Shown here one piece after another: positions 11,601-23,822 of a stretch of 64,000 bases of DNA. The notes beneath the pieces were generated by a model that saw nothing but the letters and a program-made list of their open reading frames with translations, searched no databases and was not told where the DNA came from. The stretch is from NCBI RefSeq assembly GCF_036898095.1, contig NC_090735.1, positions 4,418,102-4,482,101 on the forward strand, read 5' to 3'. Numbering within the stretch: the first letter of the stretch is position 1; each line of letters begins with the position of its first letter. The DNA comes from Palaemon carinicauda. Taxonomy: Eukaryota > Arthropoda > Malacostraca > Decapoda > Palaemonidae. Both the position numbers and the translations under genes were made by a program.

Positions 11601-12129
11601 GTCAATTGCATAAGAAAAATGGGTATGGACAAAAATACTAAAAAGATACAAGAGCAAGGGTCTTGAGTTATATTTATGGGAAAAAATTCCATATTACTGT
11701 TATTAGTATAACTACATACATTAAATGAGTAAAGGTAGATGGTCCACCAATTTGACGTCAGTAATGTGGGGCATTTCTGACTACTTAGTCATATCCTAGC
11801 TCCATTATAGTCAGAGCTGTAAAAGGTTCATTCATGATACTGTATATAAGATATTTGATTATCTAATTAGAATAAAATATCTTGACTCAATACCATGAAT
11901 GAACCTTTACCAGCTCCGACTATAATGGGGCTAGGATATGACTAAAGTAGTAAGTAATACCCTTATTACTCGTGTCAAAATCCTGGGCCATCTACCTTTA
12001 TTTATTCAATATATGTAGTTATACTATCAACAGTGGTACGGCATTTTTTACCATAAATATAATTCAAGACCCTTGCTCTTGTATCTTTTTAGTATTTTTG
12101 TCCATACCCATTTTTCTTATGCAATTGAC
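11601..12129. repeat. Fold-back element with ~245-bp inverted arms
   Basis: The left arm (about 11601-11845) begins AGGTCAATTGCATAAG. The right arm (about 11880-12129) is its inverse, ending CTTATGCAATTGACCT. Both contain CTAGC(T/C)CCATTATAGT-type and AAGGTTCATTCATG segments in inverse order, separated by a roughly 35-bp AT-rich spacer. Arms show scattered mismatches and small indels, so this is not recent. Weak similarity continues about 15-20 bp outward on both sides. No convincing target duplication and no protein. It is probably a MITE or fold-back element. Confidence 0.85.
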
Positions 12130-13388
12130 CTATCAAGTAGTGCCTATTTTCTACAACAAAAAATTTCAAATAACCATTCTAACAAATATACAGTTATGAA
12201 TTATACAAGCTTCAAGTCTCGATTAAGTTTTAATGATTAATATTTGTATATATAATGGAATTGTAAATGACAAAACTATTTTAGTGTATAAGCAAACTGG
12301 TTTTAAGCATTGGATATCTGTCAATTACCTTTTTTTAATTAATTTCCTACTTATATGAAGATATATTTTAGATTAGCAATTTTACCCCAAAACTACTTTT
12401 GATATACAGTATACAATCTACATTTCTATTACAATTGAAATTTTCAACCCTAACATTACCCTCAATCTGTAAATGTCATTGCTATAAAAGTACTAACCTT
12501 TATGATACCCTTTAAAAATGTTACACTGGAAGGAATCTCGCAATCATAAGCCAAAATTGTTTCATGAAACCCACAAATTATTTTCTTCGAGCTTCCCTAA
12601 AAGTAATTACTCCTCCCATTACCCTAAAAATATATCACCTGATTATTTTTTTCTTCCTATGCAGTGCCATAGGTGAAATTCCTAAATCATCTCGTTTAGC
12701 CTATGCATCAAGAACCAGATTACCTTTACAAAATATTAACCTTGGCCCTTTCTCTAGGTATAAATACTCCCTTCAAAGTCTTTCAAGAATAACCTTGAAA
12801 TTTTACTTTAAAACTACTCTTAGAACATCTACTTTAAGCAAGAAATATTCCATGAATGTTGATTTTAATTAAAACTACTACACTGATGATTTTCTTCTCT
12901 TTAAGACTACCATAACTCAAATTACTATTCATTTCATAAAACCCTTTATTATAAATTTAATTTGTAAAATCCTCCAAACAACTGTTATTAACTATATCAG
13001 TTACACTCTAAGCTAACGCATGAGCCCATTAATTGCATCTTTTATATAAAGAATATACAAAGCTTGAAACCAGTCGACAAAAGATTTCATCCTTTTAACA
13101 GCCATTTTGTCATTTTATTTAAAAAAAAAAAATCCTATTCAATATAGATGAAAAATAAATAGGATCTACTGTAAACAAGCATTTGTAATGTATGTGACCA
13201 GAATAATTAAAATACAGTACTGTATTGATATTTTAGCAGAATTATTAATTTACCAATAACTACTAAAACATATTTGATATAAAGTTTTGGAGTTAAGCTT
13301 CCAAACACCTTGAGGAAAAGTTTCAAAACAATCTAACTTATTTATAAAACAGATTTTTTTTTATTGTTGATATAACGTTAATTCCAGG

Positions 13389-13392
<4 letters not shown>
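12130..13392. other. Unassigned DNA with one exon-like segment
   Basis: No gene can be named. On the plus strand, 12662-12756 is an open stretch bounded by a polypyrimidine-CAG and a GTATAA (see findings). The rest is AT-rich without recognisable features. Confidence 0.35.

Positions 13393-13469
<77 letters not shown>
13393..13469. repeat. (GA)n microsatellite
   Basis: Continuous GA dinucleotides over about 77 bases. Confidence 0.95.
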
Positions 13470-13472
<3 letters not shown>

Positions 13473-13740
13473 GTCTAATGCTTAGCAATCCTATTCAAGA
13501 CAAATACCGTGATTCCTTTCACAAATATTCAAAATTATTCTTTAGATGATTTTCCTTGCCTCCCGTTACTCAAGATAAATGGATTAGTCGCTCGCACAAT
13601 ATGTAAACATATTCAATAAATAAAAAATGGAATCTTTACAAAGGATACTTGGTTCTGCCCTTTAACCGAAATATATTGAAAATAGTTAAAATACAAGAGC
13701 TTTATATGAAATTTTTAGTCAAGTAGAATCCATTTAGCTA

Positions 13741-14450
13741 CAATGGCACTTCCCCAATTTTGGGGGGCAGACTACATCCAAAAACAAAAAGTACATTAGT
13801 GGACTTTTCTCTTTGCTCCTCCCAGCCTAATGAGGGATTCAGCAGTTTTGTTGAGCACTCACCAATGTGACCGGAGGAAGCAGCTGGGCCTATCGGAACT
13901 AAGTCACAATCGCTCGCCATTCATTCTTATTTCTGGCATGTTCTTTTACCTCTAACATCTATCCTCCATCCACCCATAACCTTGGCCGACCTCTTGAATT
14001 TCTCCCATCAACTCTTGCATTCACCTTCTTCAGCAGACAGCCATTTTCCATTCTATTTACATAGCCTAAATACCTAAACACATTCATATCCACTCTAGCT
14101 CCTAATTTATTTCTTACACCCGTTCTCACCCTAACTACTTCATTCCTAACCCTATCTAATCGAGATACGCCAGCCATACTCCTTAGACACTACCTCGAAC
14201 ACATTCAACTTCTGTGTCACTTTCATTTCCCACAACTCCGATCCATACATTACAGTTATTAAATTCCCTTTCTCATACAGAACTCTCTTTACATTCATTC
14301 CTAACCCTCTATTCTTTACCACTCCCTTCACTGGCCCCCAACACTTTACATCCTTTAATTCTCTCTAACGTACATTTGCTTCCACTCTACCATTCGCAGC
14401 AACATGAGACCCAAGTAATAAAACTTATCTACTTCAAATAGTTACTGCAA
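13741..14450 (-). mobile_element. LINE 3' end, longer copy, inactivated
   Basis: On the minus strand this matches the element at 24210-24812 and extends about 290 bp further upstream. A 72-codon fragment (14177-13959) encodes the C-terminal segment RLDRVRNEVVRVRTGVRN, then VDMNVFRYLGYVNRMENG and GRPRLW, typical of the tail of a non-LTR retrotransposon polyprotein. It is broken by a frameshift after that. The 3' end lies at 13741-13770 with the CCCCAAAATTGGGG-type box. No endonuclease or RT core is present, so this is a dead 5'-truncated copy. Confidence 0.8.
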
Positions 14451-16320
14451 GAGGGAAGGAAATATGGTAGTTATTTTGAAATATATACGCCAAAATCATG
14501 TTAGTTTATTTTTACTTCTCTAGTATATTTATGATACCAATACTTCTACACATGTTGACTGCTAGAATATAAGCTATTCAACACCCCCCCCCCCCAAAAA
14601 AAAAGGAACAGTACTAGCAAGCTGTGGCTATTTAGAAAGACCTTTTTTGTCCATTAACTACTATCTTGAGCATATCTCATATCTTTTAAGAGAACATAGC
14701 CCTACTATAGATTCGGCATTGTGTAGAAGAAAAATCAGTGACAATTGTTACCAATTGGATGCTTGTCTCGAAAGGAAGAAATGAAATGGTATTCATAGAC
14801 AAAGATGAAAGCATATTCATAGTTAAAATAATTAGTTAGAGGTTATATTCACATGCAATTAATGTATTTTTATATACAGATTGCAGAATGAATTTGAATC
14901 TATTTCTAAAAAGATTCTTATTTTCCCTTCAGTCACACACTTAACTTGTTTACAGTACTTTACACAATTCTAAAAATTATATGATCTTGAAGTACGTTAA
15001 AAGGTTCAAAGAAAATTGACATTTGATTAAACAGCTACGTAACGAAAATTGAATCCATGATCAACACACGACATTCTAAAATCTGTCTGGCAAATTGAGC
15101 ATTTAAAAATATTTTTAGTACTATAGACCTGACGATATTTCTCAAAGTTATTTCAATACTGCAGAAAACTTTGATGAGAGTGGCAGCTTCAATTGAGATG
15201 ATTCAGAACTCCTCTTGAATCTTCCTGGAATTTTTTTCTGTACTAAGTCACAGAATATTTGCTGCTGATCTTCCTCTTGGTGTCATTTGGAATATCTCAT
15301 TATACTTGATGCATATTATTTGCAGGTTAATTTCCTGCTTTGACCAGAAGGCTATAATCTCTCTTCTTCTCTTCTGATGATTCTGGTCTGAAAAATAAAT
15401 AAAATGTTAATTGTACAGATTTATCTGTCTTATCCAAGTATTTAAATGCACACTTCAATATCAAGATTATACTTTTAGTAAAACATTCTGCATGATAAAT
15501 TATAAAGAATAAGAAATATTCTAATGTAATAACTACAATGGTGAAAATAAGATACTAGATACTAGACATGTCCATGACATTTGAAATAGTAAATATTACA
15601 ACACAAAGTACATCCTGTAAAGTGAAAAAGTATTGCTTCCTAAATCCTAACAAGGAAGTGCTTCACTACTATAATCAAATGGCTATCCTCTGGAAAGCCA
15701 CCAACTAACAGGAGCTCTTCTAATTCTTCAATTTTCTTTGAGATAATAGACCATAATTCCCTGAATAAAACATTCTACCTTTCAACACAGAGGATACCTG
15801 GTCAACCACACAATACTCATAATATAGGCACTGTATGTATAAAGTGAACAAAAAAAATACTATTCACTTACACTAACAGTTTCAGAAGTAGAATATTATT
15901 TAGTATACAAGAGTATAGCGCTGTGGAAATGAATAATTATTTTGATTCACTCAAAAAGCAGAAAAAATTGACCCGCAACATTTTAAACTTATCCAGCAAA
16001 TGTATCATTCTCATAATTGAAATGTCATACTAAATTTTCATTTACATTATATTGATCCTCCATAAGCTAATTCCCACTGCCTTATCATATCAATTTTTTC
16101 ATCCAAATGGATTTTCTGGTTAACTTTTAATCAATGAACCAGTTCATTCTACAGATCTTCACCTTATTCATACACACACTGACTCACTAATCTAGTCTCA
16201 ATTAGTTCATTGAAGACCTTATTCAACGTTATTGTTTCATTACTTACTGGGTATACTTCCTCCATGGGATAGCCTATTACACTACTAAACTGACAATCTG
16301 GTCTCACCGGAGTCATGTCT
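14451..16320. other. Unassigned DNA with a possible terminal exon
   Basis: A C12-A9 homopolymer pair lies near 14584-14604. A short candidate minus-strand last exon lies at 15327-15387 (see findings). Nothing else is recognised. Confidence 0.35.
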
Positions 16321-16330
16321 AACGTTTATA

Positions 16331-16825
16331 TTATTATTATTATTACTAGCCAAGCTACAACTCTAGTTGGAAAAGCAAAATACTATAAGCTCAAGGGCTC
16401 CAATAGGGAAAAATAGCCCAGTGAGGAAAGGAAATAAGGACATAAATAAATGATGAGAATAAATTAACAATAAATCATTCTAAAAACAGTAACAACGTTA
16501 AAACAGATATGTCCTATATAAACTATTAACAACGTCAAAAACAGATATGTCATATATAAACTATAAACAGACTCATGTCAGCCTGGTCAACATGAAAACA
16601 TTTGCTCCAACTTTGAACTTATGAAGTTCTACTGATTCAACTACCTGATTAGGAAGATCATTCCACAACTCTGTAACAGCTAGAATAAAACTTTTAGAAT
16701 ACTGTGCAGTATTGAGCCTCATGATGGAGAAGGCCTGGCTATTAGAATTAACTGCCTGCCTAGTATTACGAACAGGACCAATAGATGCCTTTTGCCATTG
16801 ATTAACCAATATTGCCTTACATTAA
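16331..16825 (-). mobile_element. LINE 3' end with (AAT)n tail
   Basis: Read on the minus strand, this is the end of a non-LTR element: a coding remnant, a 3' UTR with CACTGGGCTATTTTTCCCTA and ACTAGAGTTGTAGCTTGGCT, then an (AAT)n tail at 16331-16347. Copies with the same 3' sequence occur at about 22.7, 59.1, 59.6, 61.5 and 61.9 kb. It is 5'-truncated. Confidence 0.85.
16573..16809 (-). pseudogene. C-terminal fragment of LINE reverse transcriptase ORF
   Basis: A 78-codon frame with FSIMRLNTAQYSKSF, then AVTELWNDLPNQVVES and LHKFKVGANVFM. The WNDLP-x-VV...FK pattern is the characteristic C-terminal end of CR1/L2/Jockey-type LINE polyproteins. No RT catalytic motifs remain because the copy is 5'-truncated. 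Confidence 0.8.
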
Positions 16826-17264
16826 TGATAAATCTATCCAACCTTAATCATTAATTATATAATCCCGCCTTTATCCACCACTGGCTGCCCTATCCTGCCT
16901 TTATCCCTTAACCGACCTATCATTGTTTAATCAAATTATTCATTCAATTTTAAATCAACTAACAAATTAACCATTATTTTGCCTAATATAGTGTGTATAC
17001 ATTACCGAATCTTTAGCAAGAGTCGACATGAATCGACTAATTGCAAGCTCCTAGATTTTAGTGCTCCTTTGTATGGATCTAGACTTCAGGCTATATACTA
17101 TATCTAATACTTTATTACTGTCACAAACAAAGACTTAGGTTGAACCATCTATCCTACAACCCTAAGAATTATCAAAAATATCATCATAGGATGATGACTT
17201 AGTCTTTTACTGTATTTCTCTAAGTGAATAAGAAGTAAATCTTTCCCAGATTTCTTTATTGATA
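16826..17264. other. Unassigned AT-rich DNA
   Basis: Nothing recognisable on either strand, apart from short Pro-rich shadows. Confidence 0.35.
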
Positions 17265-19690
17265 TTAGGAGGACTGAAAAATATTCGTATTTTTCTTAAC
17301 TACACAACCCTGAGTTCTTCAATAACAGTATGATTTCAGCTTGGCTGGAAATGGGTTGTTAGAATTTATAAAAATCAGTAGTTACTGGCAGGTTGTGGGA
17401 GAGCACTGACCCATCAATAGCACACCGAGAAGCTAATCGACCTGCACCTAGGGCATGTGAGGTGGTTGAGTATTGAAGAGAAAATTAAAGACTCAGGTTT
17501 GTAAAACTGGGAAAAAATACAAATTCTAAAATATGTGATTTGTTTCTACAAATACAAACCATTATTCTTTTATTAGAGACTCACCATTAGGAGGGAGGAA
17601 GTCCTTGTAACTCTATTGGCTGGTTTAAAATCGTGAGATGTTATAAGCTTCAGATCTAAGAAGTGCAGAAGTTATGACTCCTAGTATCCTCTAACTTTTG
17701 AAAAATAAATTCTCAAAGGTTAGACAAAGTTACTGCCTATGGAGAGATGGTCACAGAAAAACCAACACACTTGTAAGGATATGCTTTCATAATGTAGGGC
17801 TTATATAAAGTGATGGGTTCTGCACACAAACATTCCTCTCCCTCATAAGGATGGGTAGAGAGAATTCTATAACCTTATATATAGAACACAGCTCGTGTGA
17901 AAGCTTGCATACATCAAACTCTTATCCTGGTCTAATAATACAACCGTTACATTAGAAAAGGTGCTTCTTATTCCATTAGGAGCTCGGTACGCTATACAAA
18001 CTGCTGAACAACTACTACAGGTCCAAGTAAAAATGTGTTTAAGACTGGTGGATATACTCTCACAGAAGAAAAAGATAAATTAAACTACTGCTCCATTGCC
18101 ACTTTTATCAATATTGTCTGTAAATTGAACAAATCTAATACTAAGTCTACGAATTATGTGAAAGTATTCTCTGAATAGGATAATAGTGTGAAAGCCTAAA
18201 AACTGCAACATCTGATGTATTTTTCGTATGAGATCTTTGTTGCCTGCTGCAGGAAGGTTTTCCCAGGACATGTTTCCAACACAAACAAAAATATATCACC
18301 TATATTTAGTAGAAATTAAAATTACTTTTAAAATTTATTTGTTCCTCCGTGAATGCAAACCCACATCCTTGGGAGGGAGAAGGTTCTAATGACCGTACTG
18401 GCTAATATGAAATCCCAGGATGTAAATACAATAGTTCCTGATAGAGTTGCGGAAGTGTTTATTCCTACTACCTCCCAACACTTAAGAAGATTCTCATGGG
18501 TTGGGCTAGGTTTCTATCTGCTGACAGATGGTCGAGGAAAAACCTATATCCTCAAAAAGGATATGATGTCATAATGTATGGCTAATTAGACATATTGTAT
18601 CCTACATTTTATCCATCCTACCTCTCATGAGGATGATGGGGGAGATACTCTTATAACTGACTTGTATAGAACAGCTGCTCGGTATGGAAGGTCATCAGAA
18701 TCAAAGTCTGATCCAGAAAATACTGTAATAACTGCTGCACCCCCAGAGGAAGGAAGGAAGAGGGGGAAAAGGGCCAGACCAGACACTCCACTTCCGATCC
18801 TAGATTAATTTCACAACTGTTATCCAAAACGAGGTGCTTCTTGTCCCGTAGGGAGCTTTCTAAGCTACACAACCTACTGAGCTGCTACCACAGGTCACAG
18901 TGAAAAGGTATCTTAAGACGTGTGGGTATACTAAAGGTAAGGTAAACAGTGTCTGGTTTCAGTTCGTTTTATCAGAATAGATGCTCACTAGAATGTCAGC
19001 TGGCCAATCCCAAACTCCCACTGTGGTGCCCAACCACAGCAGTGACCTCCCAAGTAAAAAGCTTAAACGGGCTGGGACCGATCTGCCGCCATGCGAATGC
19101 TAGGCAAACCCGTTACCACTGTACTAACTAATTCTGGTACTAGAAGTAGAAGAACGCCCGTGGATTTTGATGATTTCGAGGATGACCAAAGAGGTGAGCG
19201 GTTTGTTTCAGCTTCTTTTTCTTCTTTTTGCTATACATCAACCAATACACTAATGGTCAATCCTTACACTTGCAGGTGGAAGACGGCAAAGTCATGCCCC
19301 ATGCTAGAGGAGTACAAAGAATGGGGATCCAGATGGCTCCTGCTTATGAAGGTTCTGCACTTATATCTAGTAATCCCAGGGAAGAATTGCATGTCCACCA
19401 TCAAACAAAAACTTTCACTCTGTAAAGAGATAAAAGAAAAAAATCTGAACAGTCAAGCTAGGGGGAGACTGAGCTACTGAGCTTACGTGTGTACAACCCA
19501 GCAGCTTTAGTCAAAGTGGCTTCTTGGTGTGCTGGTGAGGAGCCAGGGCTACACACCTGTAACTATGGACACACAAATCTTAACAACCAAGTTCTAGCAA
19601 AGCTGAAACCATACTCATATTAAAGGACAAGAGTTTGTATTTTTGTACGAACATACACTGAGAATCCAACACTATTCTAATCTATTGGTA
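17265..19690. mobile_element. 2.4-kb element with long inverted ends and internal duplication
   Basis: The left end (about 17280-17480) and right end (about 19470-19680) are diverged inverted repeats. GTATGATTTCAGCTTGGCTGG at 17331 corresponds to the inverse of CCAAGTTCTAGCAAAGCTGA near 19590, and AGCACACCGAGAAGC near 17421 to the inverse of a matching segment near 19530. Between them, two segments (about 17570-18060 and 18350-18940) are diverged direct copies, each with a GAGGGAG(G/A)A start, a GGTGCTTCTT...TAGGAGCT segment and an AAGAC(T/G)(G/T)GTGG(A/G)TATACT end. Open frames at 18949-19480 have no recognised domain. It is probably a non-autonomous DNA transposon or a decayed inverted-repeat element. 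Confidence 0.6.
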
Positions 19691-20630
19691 ATCATATCCC
19701 ACCAAAAATCCATTGGCACAGTAATCCATTACTACTTCAGTCTTTTAACAAACACTTAAAAGCCTTTAACTTGCTTTATTGGTTAAAATCTAGGATTAGC
19801 CCAACGAAAAATTGTCACTGAGGTACAGAATGAAGACCATCCTACTGTAATCTACTACCAATAAAATTCTGCCTTGAATAACTAATTATGAGACAAATTA
19901 TTTAAATTACATATTGACCTAATCCATAAACTTATGTATCCTAATACAATCCATAATTATCACAATCCATAAAATGGCTAATCCAAATCTAATTAAGTCA
20001 ATTTGACCTTAATCCACTAACAAGCCATTTTTTTTTTTATATATATATGATACCATTTAAATCTAGTACGTTCTTCATCCATCTTACCTTTAAAATTCCA
20101 ACTAATGCAGTTTACTGGTTTGTATAGATTATATGCTCTCATTGAAGTGCAAGATGATTATTAACCTTCAATTTCTAGTCTCCCACAGCTCATTGCTCAA
20201 GATACACCTGAAATAGAAGAATAAAAACGTGAAAATATTTTTAAAAGTTCTCCCATCATTTTGTACAATCATATAACAGAATTGAACATGTTCTTGCTAT
20301 TATAATTATCTAAAAGGACCTCTCAAAACGCAATGTTACCTATTCATTAGTATTATTGAATTGACCATCATAAGTTTAGTTTCAAAAATATCTGAATAAA
20401 CCAAATGACATTTTTCAATAAACATCTACATCCTCTCCTTAGTAACCAAACACCTACAGTGTCTTATTATTTTTGGTGCAAAAAAATCACTGCGGTGAGT
20501 CTACCACCTATGATTCACATCATTAAGAGTAACACATGGATGTAGATACCTCTCTCAATGAAGCTGAAGAAGAGAATGTATCCATCTATGAAGTACAGAA
20601 ACTTCACGGATAAGGGACGTGTAAAACACA
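19691..20630. other. Unassigned AT-rich DNA
   Basis: No gene supported. It contains a short TA run at about 20040-20048. Confidence 0.35.
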
Positions 20631-20665
20631 CACACACACACACACACTCTCTCTCTCTCTCTCTT
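20631..20665. repeat. (CA)n(CT)n microsatellite
   Basis: CA dinucleotides pass directly into CT dinucleotides immediately upstream of the LINE fragment. Confidence 0.9.
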
Positions 20666-20666
20666 A

Positions 20667-21013
20667 GAAAGAGCAAGCCGAGGTAGATTAATAGCGCCCA
20701 AAACTATACCAGGAAAACTAAGGAAGGTACACAGGTTAATCCACTATGCCCCAGCATCGATAATGCAGCGACTATTTAATGCGCTGCCAGCTCATCAAAG
20801 AAACCTATTAGGAGTGAGCGTAGATGTGTTTAAGAATAAGCTCGATAAATACCTAAGATGCATCCCAGACCATCCAAGACTGGAAGATGCAAAAGACACC
20901 GGAAGATGCATTAGCAACTCTCTGGTGGATATATGAGGTGCCTCACACTGAGGGACCTGGGGGAACCCAAACATAAAATAAGGCAAGGTAAGGTAAGGTA
21001 AGGTAAGGTAAGG
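20667..21013 (+). mobile_element. CR1/L2-like LINE 3' end with (GGTAA)n tail
   Basis: An 89-codon open frame without its own start (20667-20936) encodes the end of a LINE polyprotein: RGRLIAPKTIPGKLRK, then LFNALPAHQRNLLGVSVDVF, FKNKLDKYLRCIPDHP, and a stop at 20934. The ALP...GVSVD-FK-LD-L-IPD-P pattern is typical of CR1/L2-type LINE C-termini. About 45 bp after the stop comes a 3' tail of repeated AAGGT/GGTAA units (20981-21013), the kind of short-repeat tail at which such elements prime reverse transcription. The insertion is 5'-truncated. Confidence 0.85.
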
Positions 21014-22199
21014 CACGAGCTCTCTCTCTCTCTCTCTCATTCATATCAGGATATTAATCCCAAAGAGTATCCCTTGCAGTCTAGTAAGGATTAAGCACTG
21101 AAACAGCACTGAAACATTCCACCTTCCTCTGAATTGGGAGGGTACTATGACAATTCCCTACTACCACTATGTCGGTAGTATTTAAAATACTTGGCTCATG
21201 CACTCGTTAATCAAACCTAGGGGAAACAGTCTCAGGGTTAGATCCGTTACTCTCCCTTCTTATGGTGGAGAGTGAATTCCAAGGGAAACTTATTTCTTAG
21301 CCATAACAGGCCTATGGTGACAGGTCAGTGTGGGATTGCTCACCAGTAAACTGTGTAACAGCCATCACTGCATCTCCTTCCCCTAAGAGCCTTTCCTTCT
21401 ACCATATGTGATTCTGTGGTTCCTGAATAATAGTAGTAGTATGACGACTAAGAAAAATCTCAGTTAATCAGTATTCCAAGGTACTGTACTACGTCCTTTG
21501 CATGTGCCGAGATCAATTACAAGTGAATGCTGTATGTCACCCTAAGAAAAAAGTATCAGTCCACTCAGAAGTATAACTGTCATCTGTGAGCCAACCTACC
21601 TACAAGACTGGCAAAGACTGGCTATCGTGTGAAAAAGGACAGATACAGTAATCTCTTTTCATCCTGATAACACAAGCATGCGTAACTTTGCCTGGATGTC
21701 CAAAGTTGAACACCATCATTAAATAAAGTTTGATACCTTGACCTGAGCACACATTGGTTGAAGGGACTTGGTTAAAGGCAATGTTTATTGTCTTTTGTCA
21801 CAGTTTTTAGTGGAATCATTGTAGAGGTAAGATCAATCCAGACCAGCTAAATGGAAAATAATCTTTAGAAAGCAGATCGGAGCACTTACTCTATCCAAAT
21901 TTTCTGTAGATGCTCCAACCCCAGGGCTACAAAAATGTCTCATTTCACAGCCACAACACTCAAGGACTTAGAGAGGAGTGGTTTTCTGCCTTAGTCCATG
22001 TACTCCTAAAATCCACAGGACTCTTACAACCAACCATTGACACTATGATTCTATTACTCCGTTGAAATAAAACAATGGCCAGGTCCTACAGATTATGAGA
22101 CACCTAGCCTCTTTGTTCCACATACTTGATGTTTAACAAAGCATACTGGGGGTTCTCTTTCCTTATAATACAAATGCTCAAATTCCAGGAACAGTTAGT
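21014..22199. other. Unassigned DNA
   Basis: A short CT run lies at 21021-21038. No gene or known repeat is recognised in the rest. Confidence 0.35.
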
Positions 22200-22796
22200 A
22201 GTAGGTTGTAAGTTGACCAAGGCACCAGCCACCCATCAAGATACTGCTAGAGTTATTGGGTCCTTTGACTGGCCAGACAGTACTACATTGGATCCCTTTC
22301 TCTGGTTACGGCTCGTTTCCTTTGCCTACACACAAATCGAAATCTGGCTTATTCTTAACACATTCTCCTCTGTCCTCGTACACCAGACAACTGGGAGATT
22401 ACTAAACAATTCTTCTTTGCTCAAGGAGTTAACTACTGAACTGTAATTGTTCAGAGGTTACTTTCCTCTTGGTAAGGGTAGAAGAGATTTTAGCTAGGGT
22501 AAGCAGCTCTTCTAAAAGGGCACTCCAGAATCACAACATTGTTCTCTAGTCTTGGGTAGTGCCATAGCCATTGTGCCATGGTATTTCACTGCTTGGGGTA
22601 GTTCTCTCTTGCTTGAGGGTAAACCCATTCACACTATTTCTAACTTATTTCTTTTCTTAATTATTCATTAATTCTCTTGTAGTAGTTAATTCATTTCCTC
22701 GTCTACTTTTCTCAATGGGTTATTTTTACCTGTTGGGAGCCTATGGGCTTTTAGTATCCTAGGGTTGTAGCTTAACTAGTAATAATAATAAACATA
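22200..22796 (+). mobile_element. SINE-like non-autonomous repeat with (AAT)n tail
   Basis: About 600 bp with no meaningful protein. It ends with a CTGTTGGGAGCCTATGGGCT segment, then CCTAGGGTTGTAGCTTAACT and an (AAT)n tail, the same 3' end as the LINE at 16331-16825. The upstream part (TTGCTTGAGGGTA and others) is shared instead with the repeats at 58952-59225 and 59557-59797. A small element sharing only its 3' end with a LINE is the pattern of a SINE mobilised by that LINE. I could not find a clear pol III A/B box, so its origin is open. Confidence 0.6.
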
Positions 22797-22934
22797 CAAT
22801 TGGGAGGCAACCAATGAGCTGAGACCTGAACAGTCTCAATCCACATAAAGAAAAAAAAAATTATCTATGGCACCACTGGTGGACAGAGCACTGAGGCAGT
22901 ATTTTGAACCCCTCTGTCGAGTGCCTACTGATTC

Positions 22935-23230
22935 AGTACTGAGAAGAATGGAAAAAATGGCTCTTGTAAAACAACATCCGGGAACTAATGCATAAATATT
23001 TGGAAGTTCTTAATTTGTTCTAAAATCCAGCTAATGATTATGCCGTACAAAAAAAAACGAAGCCGCCCAAAGCGAATGTAAGCAATGCATGGGTAGTAAC
23101 CCAAAATCATTCTCTCAAAAATCAACAATGGACTTAAACAATGAAATATCCATATTCTAATAGAGCAATATGCAAGTTATTATCCCCAGCCCCTTTAGTC
23201 ATACAGAAAAAAAAAATGTCAAAATAGTCA
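22935..23230 (+). repeat. Dispersed repeat, copy 1
   Basis: Similar in direct orientation to 44690-44970, sharing TAAGCAATGCATG(G/C)GTAGTAA, the AATGCATAAATA / TATGCATAAATA segment and CTTTTAGTCAT. About 280 bp, moderately diverged, no frame. Function unknown. Confidence 0.7.
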
Positions 23231-23822
23231 GCACTAGTCCATTTCTCATGGTGAATTCCAGTTTCCTTAGAAATTAATATATCATATATTAACAAGTTCT
23301 TTGCACATTTGTGTTGCTTTATATTCAAGTTATTATTCTCTTGCCTCTAAGTTTAAAATAAAATATGGGCAAAGTAAAAAAAATTTAGCACTTCTTATAG
23401 GCAGAGCCAGTGTTGACAAGATATTTGACTATCATACAGGTTAAGTTGTGAATTTGTTAGTTGTGCTTTCAGTAAAGCTTTGATGTGCCAAGCTGTATAA
23501 TTCTTTAAATCACAATACTTAACATCGTACAGTTAAGATTTAATAACCGAGTTATGTTTTAAACAAGAATGTGTCATGTGGTAGGTTAAGTTAGGATAAA
23601 CCTCCCTAATCTGAATTAATCTGCAGCATTATATGTCAAGTTGGGATATATCTTAATTTCATTCTATCTCGACCTTTGCTAGTCACATTTGGTGGGGGAG
23701 GGTGTATTAGTCTGGCTAGGTAGCCTATATATGGTCAGCCTATAGGTCATTGTCCTGCTGTCTAGGGCAATGTCACTGTCCCTTGCCTCTGCCATTTGTG
23801 AGTTACCTTTAAACCTCTGTTC
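23231..23822. other. Unassigned DNA left of the nested cluster
   Basis: Nothing recognised. About 95 bases of the expected outer left end of element A are absent at its right edge. Confidence 0.35.

Noticed and set aside
20160..20217. Minus-strand acceptor TTCTTCTATTTCAG at about 20218 with following exon
   Set aside because: All three frames stop within about 40 bases, and no donor or polyadenylation context supports an exon.
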